DNA of 64,000 nt from Muribaculum gordoncarteri (GCF_004803695.1 NZ_CP039393.1:1984001-2048000); one strand, 5' to 3'; shown: positions 25,941 to 36,679, numbered from the stretch's first letter. The notes: generated from the sequence alone by a model not told the origin. Translations and numbers: made by a program.

Positions 25941-27893
25941 ATGACTGAAGAGGAACTAACCATATTACCTGAAGAAAAGCGCGAAACCGTTGAAACAAGC
26001 TATTCCGGCGACGACATCAAGACTCTCGACTGGAAGGAGCACATACGCCTGCGACCGGGAATGTACATCGGAAAACTCGGCGACGGCTCGCAAAACGACG
26101 ACGGCATCTACGTGCTTCTTAAAGAAGTGCTCGACAATGCCATCGATGAATACATGATGGGATTTGGCAAGCAAATCGACATCGAAGTCAGTGAATACAC
26201 GGTGGGGGTGCGTGACTACGGACGAGGCATTCCCCTCGACAAGGTGGTCGATGTGTCATCGAAAATGAACACCGGAGCAAAGTATGACTCCAAGGCGTTC
26301 AAGAAGTCGGTAGGACTTAACGGTGTCGGCATCAAGGCGGTAAACGCCCTGTCGACCGACTTCTACATCAAGAGCGTGCGCGACGGCAAGTCGATAGCCA
26401 TCGAATACTCCTGCGGTGAAATAGTCAGCGACTCGGGCATAATGCCGAGCGACGAACCCAACGGAACTTTCGTGCGCTTCACCCCCGACAACTCAATATT
26501 CCGCGACTACCGTTACCGTGAAGAGTATGTTGTCCCCCTGGTAAAGAACTACACATTCCTCAACACCGGACTTTCGATATATCTCAACGGCAAGCGTTAC
26601 TTCTCGCGCAACGGATTGCTCGACCTACTGAAAGAGAACCTCACCACCGAGCCGCTATACCCCATAATACACCTTAAAGGCAACGACATCGAGGCGGTGA
26701 TAACCCACACCAAGCAGATAGGTGAAGAGTACTACTCATTTGTCAACGGACAGCACACGACTCAGGGCGGAACCCACCTGTCGGCTTTCCGCGAGGCTGT
26801 GTCACGCACCATCAAGGAGTACTTCGGCAAAAACTTTGAGTACTCCGACATTCGCAACGGCATCGTCGCCGCTATATCGATTAAAGTCGAGGAGCCGGTA
26901 TTTGAATCACAGACCAAAACCAAGCTCGGCTCGCGTGACATGGGACCCGAAGGGCCTACGGTGGCAAAGTTCATCGGCGACTTCATCAAGAAAGAGCTCG
27001 ACAACTACCTCCACATCAACCTCGACACCGCCGACATTCTGCAGAAGAAGATTCTCGAAAACGAGAAGGAGCGCAAGGCAATGGCCGGCGTCACCAAGGC
27101 CGTGAGGGAAAAAGCCAAGAAAATAGCGATCCACAACAAGAAGCTTCTCGACTGTCGCGTGCACCTGAGCGACCCCAAAGGCGACGAGGACAAGAAGGAA
27201 GCCTCATCGATATTCATCACCGAGGGTGACTCGGCTGCCGGTTCAATCACCAAGATACGCGATGTTGAAACCCAGGCCGTGTTCTCGCTCCGAGGCAAGC
27301 CGCTCAACACCTATGGAATGCCGCTTGTCGATGTCTACAAGAACGATGAGTTTGCGCTTCTTCGCGCAGCCTTGAACATCGAGGACAGCATCGACGACCT
27401 GCGTTACAACAAAGTAATCATAGCCACCGATGCCGATGTCGACGGAATGCACATACGCCTGTTGCTGCTCACCTACATCCTGCAATTCTTCCCCGACCTG
27501 ATAAAGAAAGGCCATGTCTACGTGCTGCAGACCCCCTTGTTCCGTGTACGCAACAAGAAGACCACCCGCCGCGCAGGCACCCGCCAGTCAAAAAAGTCAG
27601 GCAAGGAATCAACCGATGACACGTATTATTGTTATACTGATGAAGAGCGTGTTACAGCCATCAACAAGCTTGGGGCAAATGCCGAGATAACACGATTCAA
27701 GGGCCTTGGTGAAATCTCGCCCGAGGAATTCCGCGGATTCATCGGTCCCGACATGCGACTCGACCGCGTGACGCTCCGCAAAGAGGATGCGGTGGCTGAG
27801 CTCCTTGAGTTTTACATGGGTAAGAACACTGTTGAACGACAAAACTTTATTATTGACAATCTCGTAGTTGAAGATGACTCCCAAATATCTTGA
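25941..27893 (+). CDS. parE: DNA topoisomerase IV subunit B
   Basis: A 650-residue type IIA topoisomerase ATPase subunit. GHKL ATPase motifs: [22 protein letters not shown] and [23 protein letters not shown] motifs EGDSAAG and DADVDGMHI with the C-terminal [16 protein letters not shown] prefer ParE to GyrB because of the [13 protein letters not shown] form and the coaD neighbour, as in other Bacteroidales; GyrB remains a lesser possibility. Start at the ATG at 25941; an in-frame TTG at 25923 is less likely. parC is not in the window. Confidence 0.88.
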   Translation: MTEEELTILPEEKRETVETSYSGDDIKTLDWKEHIRLRPGMYIGKLGDGSQNDDGIYVLLKEVLDNAIDEYMMGFGKQIDIEVSEYTVGVRDYGRGIPLDKVVDVSSKMNTGAKYDSKAFKKSVGLNGVGIKAVNALSTDFYIKSVRDGKSIAIEYSCGEIVSDSGIMPSDEPNGTFVRFTPDNSIFRDYRYREEYVVPLVKNYTFLNTGLSIYLNGKRYFSRNGLLDLLKENLTTEPLYPIIHLKGNDIEAVITHTKQIGEEYYSFVNGQHTTQGGTHLSAFREAVSRTIKEYFGKNFEYSDIRNGIVAAISIKVEEPVFESQTKTKLGSRDMGPEGPTVAKFIGDFIKKELDNYLHINLDTADILQKKILENEKERKAMAGVTKAVREKAKKIAIHNKKLLDCRVHLSDPKGDEDKKEASSIFITEGDSAAGSITKIRDVETQAVFSLRGKPLNTYGMPLVDVYKNDEFALLRAALNIEDSIDDLRYNKVIIATDADVDGMHIRLLLLTYILQFFPDLIKKGHVYVLQTPLFRVRNKKTTRRAGTRQSKKSGKESTDDTYYCYTDEERVTAINKLGANAEITRFKGLGEISPEEFRGFIGPDMRLDRVTLRKEDAVAELLEFYMGKNTVERQNFIIDNLVVEDDSQIS

Positions 27894-28350
27894 ACGAATA
27901 GCCATATATCCGGGAACTTTCGACCCGTTTACTATAGGCCACAAATCGATAGTCGAACGTGGACTCACACTGTTTGACAAGATCATAATCGCAGTAGGAA
28001 TCAACGACGCCAAGCGTTGCTATCGGCCCACCGAAGCTCGCGTGCGTCACATCGAAAAAGTAATGGCCGACGAGCCGCGCGTGGAAGTGATAAGCTACGA
28101 CAGGCTCACAGCCGACGTGGCGCGTGACTGCGGAGCGCAATTCATTCTGCGAGGAGTGAGAACGGTTGCCGACTACGAGTATGAGCGCAACCTCGCCTAT
28201 GCCAACCGACAGATTTCGGGAGTGGAAACAGTACTGCTCTACACCCTGCCCGAACTGCAATACGTAAGCTCCACAATGGTGCGCGACCTCGACCGCTACG
28301 GCTACGACATAAGCCAGTTTGTCCCCGACTCCGACCAACTAAGACAATAA
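27874..28350 (+). CDS. coaD: Phosphopantetheine adenylyltransferase
   Basis: A 158-residue nucleotidyltransferase. The N-terminal [12 protein letters not shown] holds the T/HxGH site; [20 protein letters not shown] is the CoaD signature and [10 protein letters not shown] the C-terminal loop. It joins AMP to 4'-phosphopantetheine, the penultimate step of coenzyme A synthesis. The ATG at 27874 overlaps the end of parE by 20 bases; another ATG two codons earlier is possible, and none lies between it and the conserved core. Probably translationally coupled to parE. Confidence 0.93.
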   Translation: MTPKYLERIAIYPGTFDPFTIGHKSIVERGLTLFDKIIIAVGINDAKRCYRPTEARVRHIEKVMADEPRVEVISYDRLTADVARDCGAQFILRGVRTVADYEYERNLAYANRQISGVETVLLYTLPELQYVSSTMVRDLDRYGYDISQFVPDSDQLRQ

Positions 28351-28361
28351 GAAATACATTT

Positions 28362-29957
28362 ATGAAATACCTGCTACTATTCGTTTCAGCACTCATCCTC
28401 GCCTCGTCAGGCATCAAGGCACAACAGAAATTTGAACTGACACCCGAGCGAAAGCTGCAATATGCCCAAGGGATAATCAACAACTACTATGTTGACAAAG
28501 TGGATGCCGACACGCTTGTCGACGAAGCAATCCGTGCAATGCTCAACACACTCGACCCCCACTCGGCCTACTCGACACCCGAGGAAACACGCGAGTTGAA
28601 CGAGCCCCTCAACGGCAACTTCAGCGGCGTGGGAATACAGTTTAACATGGCAACCGACACCCTGTATGTGATACAGACCGTGGCCGGCGGCCCGTCGGAG
28701 CGTGTCGGCCTGTTGCCCGGCGACCGCATAATCGAGGTCAACGACACACTCATAGCAGGAGTGAAGATGAAAAACAACGATGTCATGCGACGCTTGCGCG
28801 GCCCCAAGGGCACCGTGGTCAACGTTGCTGTGAAACGTACCGGCGTGCCCGAGCTCATCTACTTCAACATAACGCGCGACGACATTCCCATCTACAGCGT
28901 CGATGCCGCCTACATGGCCGACCCCACCACCGGCTACATACGCATATCACGCTTTGCCGCCGAAACTCCCGAGGAGTTCCGCAAAGCCATGAACGACTTG
29001 CGCAAGCAGGGCATGAAGAATCTCATCATCGACCTTCAGGACAATGGAGGCGGTTATCTTAATGCAGCCCAGGAGCTGGCCGCGCAATTCCTGAAAAAGG
29101 GCGATCTTATAGTTTACACCGAGGCTCCGCGCACTCCGAGCTACACCTACGTGGCCGAGCGTAACGGCGACTTCCTCGATGGCCGCATCGTAGTGCTCGT
29201 CAACCAGTATTCGGCATCGGCAAGCGAGATTCTCGCCGGTGCGCTGCAGGATCACGACCGTGCGGTAGTCGTAGGCCGACGCACATTCGGCAAGGGCCTC
29301 GTACAGCGTCCCTTCCCATTCCCCGACGGCTCGATGATTCGCCTCACGGTGTCACGCTACTACACTCCGTCGGGTCGATGCATCCAGAAGCCCTACGTGA
29401 AGGGCGACATCGACGACTACATCGAGGACATCAAGCACCGATACGATGCCGGCGAACTGATGCACTCCGATTCGATACACTTCCCCGACTCGCTCCGTTA
29501 CACCACATTGCGCAACAAGCGTGTCGTATATGGCGGTGGTGGAATCATGCCTGACCGCTTCTCTCCTCTCGACACCACATGGTACACCCCCTACTATCGT
29601 GACATCCTCGCAAAGGGTGCGCTCTACCAGTATGTATTGGGCTATGTCGACACTCACCGCCAGCAGCTAAAAGCCGAGTATCCCACCGAGAAGGATTTTG
29701 CCGAACGATTTGAGGTGACATCCGAAATAATGAACGGCCTCATTGAACAGGGCAAGAAAACCGATGTTGAATATAATGAAGAGCAATATAAACAGAGCGA
29801 AAACTACATGCGCACTGTGCTGAAAGCACTCATTGCTCGTGACATATACGAAAACGGCTCCTATTACCGGATTGCCAACGACCTCAACCCCATCTATCAC
29901 GAAGGATTGAAAGTCATAAATTCACCCGACGAGTACAAAAAACTCCTCGGTGACTGA
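28362..29957 (+). CDS. S41-family C-terminal processing peptidase
   Basis: A 531-residue exported protease. Signal peptide (1-20), helical region, a PDZ domain (GNFSGVGIQFN through GDRIIEVNDTLIAGV, about 85-170) and the S41 catalytic core with the Ser in NQYSASASEILAGAL and the Lys in TFGKGLVQ, the Ser/Lys dyad of Ctp/Tsp proteases. A C-terminal helical extension follows. It likely trims or degrades periplasmic proteins. It follows coaD by 11 bases and precedes hflX by 38. Confidence 0.9.
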   Translation: MKYLLLFVSALILASSGIKAQQKFELTPERKLQYAQGIINNYYVDKVDADTLVDEAIRAMLNTLDPHSAYSTPEETRELNEPLNGNFSGVGIQFNMATDTLYVIQTVAGGPSERVGLLPGDRIIEVNDTLIAGVKMKNNDVMRRLRGPKGTVVNVAVKRTGVPELIYFNITRDDIPIYSVDAAYMADPTTGYIRISRFAAETPEEFRKAMNDLRKQGMKNLIIDLQDNGGGYLNAAQELAAQFLKKGDLIVYTEAPRTPSYTYVAERNGDFLDGRIVVLVNQYSASASEILAGALQDHDRAVVVGRRTFGKGLVQRPFPFPDGSMIRLTVSRYYTPSGRCIQKPYVKGDIDDYIEDIKHRYDAGELMHSDSIHFPDSLRYTTLRNKRVVYGGGGIMPDRFSPLDTTWYTPYYRDILAKGALYQYVLGYVDTHRQQLKAEYPTEKDFAERFEVTSEIMNGLIEQGKKTDVEYNEEQYKQSENYMRTVLKALIARDIYENGSYYRIANDLNPIYHEGLKVINSPDEYKKLLGD

Positions 29958-29995
29958 CAACGGCAAAACGAGGTTGCCTAAAAACAAGATTAAGC

Positions 29996-31249
29996 ATGAA
30001 AGAGAACATAATAAGCACCGAAACTTCTGAAAAGACCGTACTCGTGGGCCTCATAACCCCTCAGCAGAATGAGGCTAAGGCCAAGGAGTATCTCGACGAA
30101 CTCGCTTTTCTCGCCGACACGGCGGGAGCGATCACCGAAAAGACATTCCTGCAGCGACTCGATTACCCCAACCCGCGCACCTATGTGGGAAAGGGAAAGC
30201 TTGACGAGATAAAGCAATATGTCGACGAAAACGAAATAGGACTCGTGATATTCGACGACGACCTCACCACCAAGCAGGTCGCCAACCTCGAGCGCGAGCT
30301 TCAGGTGAAGATTCTCGACCGCACGAGCTTGATTCTCGACATATTTGCAAAACGCGCACAAACCGCCAACGCAAAGACCCAGGTCGAACTCGCGCAATAC
30401 CAGTATCTGCTGCCCCGACTCACCCGAATGTGGACTCACCTCGAACGCCAGCGCGGAGGTATCGGCATGAGAGGCCCCGGTGAAACGCAGATAGAAACCG
30501 ACCGCCGTATAATCCTCGACAAAATATCACGCCTGAAAGCCGAGCTTGAAAGCATCGACAAGCAGAAGTCGATACAGCGCAAGAATCGCGGAAAACTTAC
30601 CCGCATAGCATTGGTAGGCTATACCAACGTGGGCAAGTCGACATTGATGAACCTGCTCAGCAAGAGCGATGTATTTGCAGAGAACAAGCTTTTTGCCACT
30701 CTCGACACCACCGTGCGCAAGGTCATCATCGACAATCTCCCCTTCCTGCTCACCGACACCGTAGGATTCATCCGCAAGCTTCCCACCCATCTTGTCAACT
30801 CCTTCAAGTCGACCCTCGACGAGGTGCGTGACGCCGACATACTCGTCCATGTAGTCGACATAAGCCATCCGCAATTTGAGGAGCAGATCGACATCGTGAA
30901 CAAGACACTCGCCGAGATATGCGGCAAGGACAGCGACAAGAAGATGATTGTGGTGTTCAACAAAATCGATGCATTCACCTACAAGCCAAAGGATGACGAC
31001 GACCTCACCCCGCGCACTCGCGAAAACATCTCGCTCGACGAACTGAAAGCTACATGGATGGCCAAAATGAACGACGAATGCGTGTTCATCTCGGCCAAGG
31101 AGCAAATCAACATCGATGAACTGAAAAACAAGATTTACGAGAAAGCCAAGGAGGTGCACATAACGCGCTTCCCCTACAACGACTTCCTCTTCCAGAAATA
31201 CGACGAAGGCGACGACCCGGGCTACAGCGAGCCGTCGACCTATAAGTAA
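29996..31249 (+). CDS. hflX: Ribosome-associated GTPase HflX
   Basis: A 417-residue GTPase. The HflX N-domain includes RTYVGKGKLDEIK and the glycine-rich linker ERQRGGIGMRGPGETQIETD. The G domain has P-loop GYTNVGKSTL, switch LDTTVRK, DTVGFIRKLP and NKID. It splits stalled 70S or 100S ribosomes under stress. A C-terminal extension of about 60 residues (NDFLFQKYDEGDD) is common in Bacteroidetes. It lies in the parE-coaD-S41 run. Confidence 0.94.
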   Translation: MKENIISTETSEKTVLVGLITPQQNEAKAKEYLDELAFLADTAGAITEKTFLQRLDYPNPRTYVGKGKLDEIKQYVDENEIGLVIFDDDLTTKQVANLERELQVKILDRTSLILDIFAKRAQTANAKTQVELAQYQYLLPRLTRMWTHLERQRGGIGMRGPGETQIETDRRIILDKISRLKAELESIDKQKSIQRKNRGKLTRIALVGYTNVGKSTLMNLLSKSDVFAENKLFATLDTTVRKVIIDNLPFLLTDTVGFIRKLPTHLVNSFKSTLDEVRDADILVHVVDISHPQFEEQIDIVNKTLAEICGKDSDKKMIVVFNKIDAFTYKPKDDDDLTPRTRENISLDELKATWMAKMNDECVFISAKEQINIDELKNKIYEKAKEVHITRFPYNDFLFQKYDEGDDPGYSEPSTYK

Positions 31250-31286
31250 ACGACCACGTTTTATGTCAAACCATTGATTATCGATA

Positions 31287-33251
31287 ATGGAATATCGCAA
31301 TCTTCTTGAATATGAAATAGCACAGCTTGAAGCTTCGGGATGCACTGCCACTAATTGGAACACCGTAAGTGTAAAGGACGGATTCAATCCGTCATGCTAT
31401 ATCAGGGTGAATTTCTCGGGAAATGTCAAGTTGGGCAACACCCGGGATCTGTTTGTGCGCAACGGTGTTCCGGTAAGGAGCGGAATATACGACGCGACAA
31501 TCCATAATTGTGAGATAGGCGACAATGTACACATAAGCAAAATTGGAGAAGCCATTGCCAATTACCGTATAGGCGACAACTGCTACATCGCCAATGTGAA
31601 TGCTATGTTTGCCACCGGAGCGTCATCGTTTGGCAACGGATGCGAAGTGAATGTGATGAGCGAAACCGGTGCACGCAGTCTATATATATATGAGAGCCTC
31701 ACCTCCCAGATAGCCTACCTGACGGTCATGTACCGCCACAACGAGGCATTCACTACCCGCATCAAGGCATTTGCGAAGGAGTATTCCGATCGACAGCGAT
31801 GTGCCACCGGCCTTATCGAAAGCAATGTAACAATAGCGGGATGCGGAACGATAGCCGACACTATAGTGCGCACCGGCGCCTGCATCGAAGGAGCCACACG
31901 CCTTGTCGACGGCACGGTAGGCCGTGACTGCAAGGTGGGCGACAACGTGATAGCGTCGCACTTCATAATGGCGTCACAGGCAAGAGTCGACAGCGGCTCC
32001 ACCATTGAGCGCGTATTTGTGGGACAAGCCTCGTCGCTCGCCAACGGATTCATAGCCCATGATTCGCTATTCTTTGCCAACTGCGCATGTGAATGTGGCG
32101 AGGCATGCGCTGTATTCGCCGGCCCACACACCGTGTCGATGCACAAATCGACCCTGCTTATAGGCGGAATGTTCTCGTTCTTCAACGCAGGTTCGGGAAC
32201 CAATGAAAGCAATCACCTATATAAGCTCGGACCGGTGCATCACGGCATTATGGAGCGCGGATGCAAAACCGCAAGTAACGCCTACATCACCTGGCCGGCC
32301 CACATAGGCCCCTTCACCCTCGTGGCGGGCAGCCACACCTCCCATCCCGACACAACGGAGCTTCCCTACTCCTATCTCATGGAGCGCAAAGGCAAAAGCC
32401 TGTTGATTCCGGCCGCCAACCTGAAGACATCGGGCACCATACGCGACATCCTTAAATGGGGTAAGCGCGACCGCCGAAGCAGTGACATCGAGCGGCTCGA
32501 CCTGATAAACTACGACGCACTCAACCCGCTCATAACATGGCGCGTATATCAGGCCATAAACACTCTCGACCGTTGTGAGGCAGACCCCGAATATCCGCTT
32601 ACCCGAAATTTTACGATTGAGTATCACGCACTGCGCCGAGGTCGCGAACTATATGCCCTCGCCGCCGACTACTTCATGGGTGAATCGGTGGTAAACAAGC
32701 TGTTGTCGCTCGATTTCGACTCAGCCGTTCCCGTTGAGCAGCAGCTGAAGCCCGAATACTCGGGACTTGACCAGTGGATCGACCTTGCCGGATTGATTGT
32801 TCCGCGTAAAAAGGTGGGATTCATCATCGACGACATCGTGAACGGCACGATTAACTCGCTTGAAGGCATTGTTGAAAGGCTTAAAATGTTGTATGACAAC
32901 TACGAGGCCATGAAGTGGAGCTTCGTAGTCAACAATCTGAGCAAGTGTTACAGCAAGAAGCTTGAAACCATGACATTGCATGATTTCATCGCTATAGCCA
33001 AGAGATGGAGCGAAAGCATTGCCGCCATATCCAAGTTCCGCAACCATGACGCAATGAAAGACTATTCCGAAAGCATGAAAGTGGGATTTGGTGTCGACAG
33101 CGACGGACAAAATGTAGAGGCCGACTTCATTGCCGTGAGAGGCCTGCCCGAACAGGACCCCAACGTGGACGAGATGAACCGCCACTACGACATTGCTCTC
33201 AAAAATGCCACAACGGCAATAAAGCGATTGGAAAAGGCTCTTGGTATTTAA
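31287..33251 (+). CDS. DUF4954 family protein, left-handed beta-helix repeats
   Basis: A 654-residue soluble protein with many imperfect hexapeptide repeats of the left-handed beta-helix kind (IGDNVHISKIGEAIANYRIGDNCYI, DCKVGDNVIASHFIMASQ), covering about residues 60-330. Such repeats are typical of sugar-nucleotide acyl- and nucleotidyltransferases. The C-terminal half is helical, with conserved RVYQAINTLDR and WSFVVNNLSKCYSKKLE segments. DUF4954 is widespread in Bacteroidetes; activity is unknown to me. It follows hflX by 37 bases. Confidence 0.75.
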   Translation: MEYRNLLEYEIAQLEASGCTATNWNTVSVKDGFNPSCYIRVNFSGNVKLGNTRDLFVRNGVPVRSGIYDATIHNCEIGDNVHISKIGEAIANYRIGDNCYIANVNAMFATGASSFGNGCEVNVMSETGARSLYIYESLTSQIAYLTVMYRHNEAFTTRIKAFAKEYSDRQRCATGLIESNVTIAGCGTIADTIVRTGACIEGATRLVDGTVGRDCKVGDNVIASHFIMASQARVDSGSTIERVFVGQASSLANGFIAHDSLFFANCACECGEACAVFAGPHTVSMHKSTLLIGGMFSFFNAGSGTNESNHLYKLGPVHHGIMERGCKTASNAYITWPAHIGPFTLVAGSHTSHPDTTELPYSYLMERKGKSLLIPAANLKTSGTIRDILKWGKRDRRSSDIERLDLINYDALNPLITWRVYQAINTLDRCEADPEYPLTRNFTIEYHALRRGRELYALAADYFMGESVVNKLLSLDFDSAVPVEQQLKPEYSGLDQWIDLAGLIVPRKKVGFIIDDIVNGTINSLEGIVERLKMLYDNYEAMKWSFVVNNLSKCYSKKLETMTLHDFIAIAKRWSESIAAISKFRNHDAMKDYSESMKVGFGVDSDGQNVEADFIAVRGLPEQDPNVDEMNRHYDIALKNATTAIKRLEKALGI

Positions 33252-33270
33252 TCCAAAAACATTACCTTTG
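33241..33270 (+). promoter_or_regulatory. Promoter of the thioredoxin-like lipoprotein gene and glycosyltransferases
   Basis: TTG (33241-33243), 19-base spacer, TACCTTTG (33263-33270). The -33 element lies inside the last codons of the DUF4954 gene. Confidence 0.75.
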
Positions 33271-33302
33271 CATTAAATTACTAAACAAACAATAACTCAC
33301 CG

Positions 33303-34394
33303 ATGAACAAACTACTTTCGATTGCCCTTGTCGCAATACTCACGGCCATGGCCGCCGGTTGCGATTCAGGCTTGAAATGGAATGTAAACGGCTCAATCGA
33401 AGGAGCCGATTCAAAGACAATGATATTGCAGGCTTCCGACAACGGTCGTTGGTACACTCTCGACTCAATCACCACCGACAAAAGCGGAAATTTCAAATAT
33501 TCTCACGACCCGATCGGCTATCCCGACATCTTCCGCCTCGTACTCGACGGCAAAAGCATATACTTCCCCATCGACAGCGTGGAAACCGTCAACATCACCT
33601 CGACTGCCGACGCTTTTGACTCCGACTACGAGCTGTCAGGCTCCACCGCCGCCGAGATGCTTATGGCCGTCGACAACCGCATCCGCAATTCGGCGTCGGT
33701 CAACGGCAAGACATCGGTAGCCAATGACTCAGTACTTAAGCGTGAGCTTGCCGGAATGCTTCTCGGCGATCCCGCAGGAATTGTGTCCTATTACATCATC
33801 TGCAAGAAAGTCAACGGACAGTATCTCTTTGACCCCGCCAATCCTCGCGACAACCGCATAGTGGGAGCCGTGGCCAACGCTTTCGACCAGTTCCGTCCCA
33901 ACGACCCGCGCACCCGCTATCTCCGTCAGGTGTTCCTCGCCAACCGCCAGCTTGTCAGCCCGGCCGGCATCGACACAATGCTTGTCAACGAGATTAAGCT
34001 CTTTGACATAACCCTGACCGACAACAAGGGAAAGCCCCACAATCTTGAGGAGGTGACAAAGAACAACAAAGTGGTAGTGCTCAACTTCACCATCTACAGC
34101 GCCGAAGGCTCACCCGCCTTCAACCTCGACCTCGCAAAGGTGTATGAAAAGCGTCACAACCAGGGTCTTGAAATATATCAGGTAGCCGTTGACAACGACG
34201 AGTTCCAGTGGAAGCAATCGGCACGTAACCTCCCTTGGATCACCGTCTACAATCCCCCGTCGACAGGCTCGCAGATATTGCTTAACTACAACGTAAGCAC
34301 TCTCCCCACAACCTACATCATCGCCAACGGCGAGCTTGTAGAACGCGTCGACGACATAACCAAGCTCGACTCGGCTGTTGCGCCCTATCTGTAA
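33303..34394 (+). CDS. DUF4369/thioredoxin-like lipoprotein lacking the CxxC site
   Basis: A 363-residue lipoprotein, lipobox ending at Cys20 (AAGCDSG). N-terminal DUF4369-like beta domain (WNVNGSIEGADSKTMILQAS) and C-terminal thioredoxin-like domain (KVVVLNFTIYSAEGSPAFN through LPTTYIIANGELVERVDD). The cis-proline loop (STLPTTY) is kept, but where TlpA/ResA carry WCxxC the sequence reads IYSAEGSP, so no dithiol redox activity is expected. It probably faces the periplasm. Three glycosyltransferase genes follow, the first after 9 bases. Confidence 0.75.
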   Translation: MNKLLSIALVAILTAMAAGCDSGLKWNVNGSIEGADSKTMILQASDNGRWYTLDSITTDKSGNFKYSHDPIGYPDIFRLVLDGKSIYFPIDSVETVNITSTADAFDSDYELSGSTAAEMLMAVDNRIRNSASVNGKTSVANDSVLKRELAGMLLGDPAGIVSYYIICKKVNGQYLFDPANPRDNRIVGAVANAFDQFRPNDPRTRYLRQVFLANRQLVSPAGIDTMLVNEIKLFDITLTDNKGKPHNLEEVTKNNKVVVLNFTIYSAEGSPAFNLDLAKVYEKRHNQGLEIYQVAVDNDEFQWKQSARNLPWITVYNPPSTGSQILLNYNVSTLPTTYIIANGELVERVDDITKLDSAVAPYL

Positions 34395-34403
34395 CAAGCT
34401 TCG

Positions 34404-35669
34404 ATGACAAAGAACCTCGTCATTTTCACATCCTCTTTCCCCTATTGGACGCCGACCGAGAGTTCTTTCATCATGCCCGAGCTTGACGCTCTTAGAAGTA
34501 AATTTGACAACATCATAATAGACCCGGAACGTGCGTCCGGGACTATTTGCAATTATGCGGAGGCGCTTCACGGCATCACTGTCGACGACAGCATGTCACG
34601 CCTGCCCTACTCCCGTCACCGGCTGCTCAAAGCGTCACATCTGCTTAACCCGAAGGTCATGTCACTCACGTTATCCGACCTGTCGACCTACAGTAATATC
34701 AACCAACTCGCTTCGGGAGTAAGCTTCAACATAAATGCAGTGTGTTTTGCCGGCTGCATAAAGCGGCTTATGAAGCGCCATGCCCTGCGACCCGACAACA
34801 CGCTGTTCTACACCTTTTGGTTTGACCACATCACATCGGCGCTTGCGTTACTTTGCAACAAGCTTCCGCTTAACATCATCACCCGTGTACACGGTGTTGA
34901 CCTCTATGACTTCCGCGTCACCTACCGGTCGGCAAAGTTGCGTGACTTCACAATGTCACGCCTGCTCAAGGTATATTGTGCAAGCGACACCGCACGCCGA
35001 TACCTCATTGAACGGCATCCGTCACATTCGGCCAAGATAGCCATGTCACGCCTTGGATCGCCTGCCATACTGACCGACTCGCCCACCCCGGCAGGCAACG
35101 GCAACGACATTACCTTCTTCTCATGCAGCCGAATCGCAGCTGAAAAGCGTGTACACCTGAACTACAGGCTTATACGCACACTCGCTCTCAGTCGTCCCGA
35201 CATGAATTTCCGTTGGATGCACATCGGCACCGGCGACAAACTCGCCTCACTGCTCAACGAAGTGACGCACCAATGTCCCGCCAATCTTAACGTGACAATA
35301 GAAAGCGACCGCATCGACAATGAAAACGTGCATCAGTTCTATCACGACAACCGTGTCGACTGGTTCATGCTCATGAGCGAAACTGAAGGCGGAGTGCCAG
35401 TAAGCATCTGCGAAGCCATGTCACACGGCGTTCCCGTAATAGCCGCGTCATCAGGGGCCATTCCCGAAATAGTCGACTCCTCGACGGGGGTATTGTTGTC
35501 GCACGACCCCGACGACAACGAATTTCTCACGGCTATCAACCGATTCATCAGCGACCGCGAAGCTGCAGGAAAGTTGCGCGTCAATGCGCGTGAACGTTGG
35601 CGCAACAGTTTCAACTCGCAGCAACTGCGTGACAGTTTTGCATCCGAAATATCACAACTACTGCCATGA
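34404..35669 (+). CDS. Family 4 glycosyltransferase
   Basis: A 421-residue GT-B enzyme. The N-terminal domain starts NLVIFTSSFPYWTPTESSF; ITRVHGVDLYDFR is the acceptor-side loop, and the C-terminal nucleotide-sugar site is EGGVPVSICEAMSHGVPVIA with GAIPEIVD. GT4 enzymes are retaining and usually build LPS, capsule or other glycans. Sugar specificity is not readable. It overlaps the next gene by four bases (ATGA). Confidence 0.83.
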   Translation: MTKNLVIFTSSFPYWTPTESSFIMPELDALRSKFDNIIIDPERASGTICNYAEALHGITVDDSMSRLPYSRHRLLKASHLLNPKVMSLTLSDLSTYSNINQLASGVSFNINAVCFAGCIKRLMKRHALRPDNTLFYTFWFDHITSALALLCNKLPLNIITRVHGVDLYDFRVTYRSAKLRDFTMSRLLKVYCASDTARRYLIERHPSHSAKIAMSRLGSPAILTDSPTPAGNGNDITFFSCSRIAAEKRVHLNYRLIRTLALSRPDMNFRWMHIGTGDKLASLLNEVTHQCPANLNVTIESDRIDNENVHQFYHDNRVDWFMLMSETEGGVPVSICEAMSHGVPVIAASSGAIPEIVDSSTGVLLSHDPDDNEFLTAINRFISDREAAGKLRVNARERWRNSFNSQQLRDSFASEISQLLP

Positions 35670-36679
35670 CAATGCGTCCCGAAGTATCAGTAATAACGGT
35701 CACATACAACCAGGCCGGAACGATAGCCCGCACTCTCGACTCAATACTTGCTCAGGAGTGTGACTTCGACTATGAAATCGTTATAGGCGAAGATTGCTCG
35801 ACCGACGACACTCTTGACATCTGCCGCCGATATGCCGCCGCACATCCCGACAAAATCAGGCTGCTGCACAATACCGTCAACAAGGGCGTCATCGACAACT
35901 ACTTCGACTGCATCATGGAGTGTCGCGGTAAATACATAGCCGACTGTCCCGGCGACGACTACTGGATTGACCGTCACAAGCTGCAAAAACATCGTGACAT
36001 ACTTGCCGCCGACCCCGATGTCACACTGGTGCATACGGCGTGGAACCGCCTGGACCACGCTACCGGCAACGTAACGCCGGCCGATGCCGATAACGCCAAC
36101 GCCCGTTACCATAACCCCATAGCCGACGGTCGCTCGCTGCTCATCCCGCTGTTATGTCACACTCACCCTCCCGTGATTCATCTCGCCACGGCAATGTATC
36201 GCGCCGATACTATACGTAACGCTCTCATGACCGAGCCGCATCTTTTCCGCGACAAATCCTATCCTTGCGAGGACCTGCAGATAATGACCGCACTCGCAGC
36301 CTCAGGAAAAATCGGCTACCTGCCCGATGTCACGCTCAACTACAGCGTTGGCCACAGGTCACTCTCCAATCCGCTTGGATTCAAGAAGCAGCTTGACTAT
36401 CAACTCGGCATATTCAAGCTGACATTAAAGCTGGCCGACCGTTACGCAATCGACCGCTCCCTCCTTCGTCCATTCATCGACGAAAGACTTCGCTACATGG
36501 CAACATTGTCATTCAACAGCCTCGACCGACCGCTGATGGATGCAATAATCGCATTGATGAAAGAGCATGAGGTGACATCCACCGTCAAAACAAACTTAAT
36601 CAAGCTGTTGAGCCGAAATGTCATCCTATGGAAGGCAAGTGTAAAACTAAACGGACTGACACATCGCCATGAACAGTGA
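35666..36679 (+). CDS. Family 2 glycosyltransferase
   Basis: A 337-residue GT-A enzyme: SVITVTYNQAGTIARTLDSI, IVIGEDCSTDDTLDICRRY and the variant metal-binding PGDDYWID. A C-terminal helical region of about 130 residues follows. No membrane spans. GT2 enzymes are inverting; the WID after the DD is characteristic of polysaccharide-building members. Translation is probably coupled to the preceding GT4 and overlaps the next GT2 by 11 bases. Confidence 0.83.
   Translation: MTMRPEVSVITVTYNQAGTIARTLDSILAQECDFDYEIVIGEDCSTDDTLDICRRYAAAHPDKIRLLHNTVNKGVIDNYFDCIMECRGKYIADCPGDDYWIDRHKLQKHRDILAADPDVTLVHTAWNRLDHATGNVTPADADNANARYHNPIADGRSLLIPLLCHTHPPVIHLATAMYRADTIRNALMTEPHLFRDKSYPCEDLQIMTALAASGKIGYLPDVTLNYSVGHRSLSNPLGFKKQLDYQLGIFKLTLKLADRYAIDRSLLRPFIDERLRYMATLSFNSLDRPLMDAIIALMKEHEVTSTVKTNLIKLLSRNVILWKASVKLNGLTHRHEQ

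Noticed and set aside
30527-31387. Open frame of 286 codons on the minus strand over hflX
   Set aside because: It mirrors the GTPase domain of hflX and crosses into the next gene; composition is that of a complement frame (Val/Leu/His-rich).
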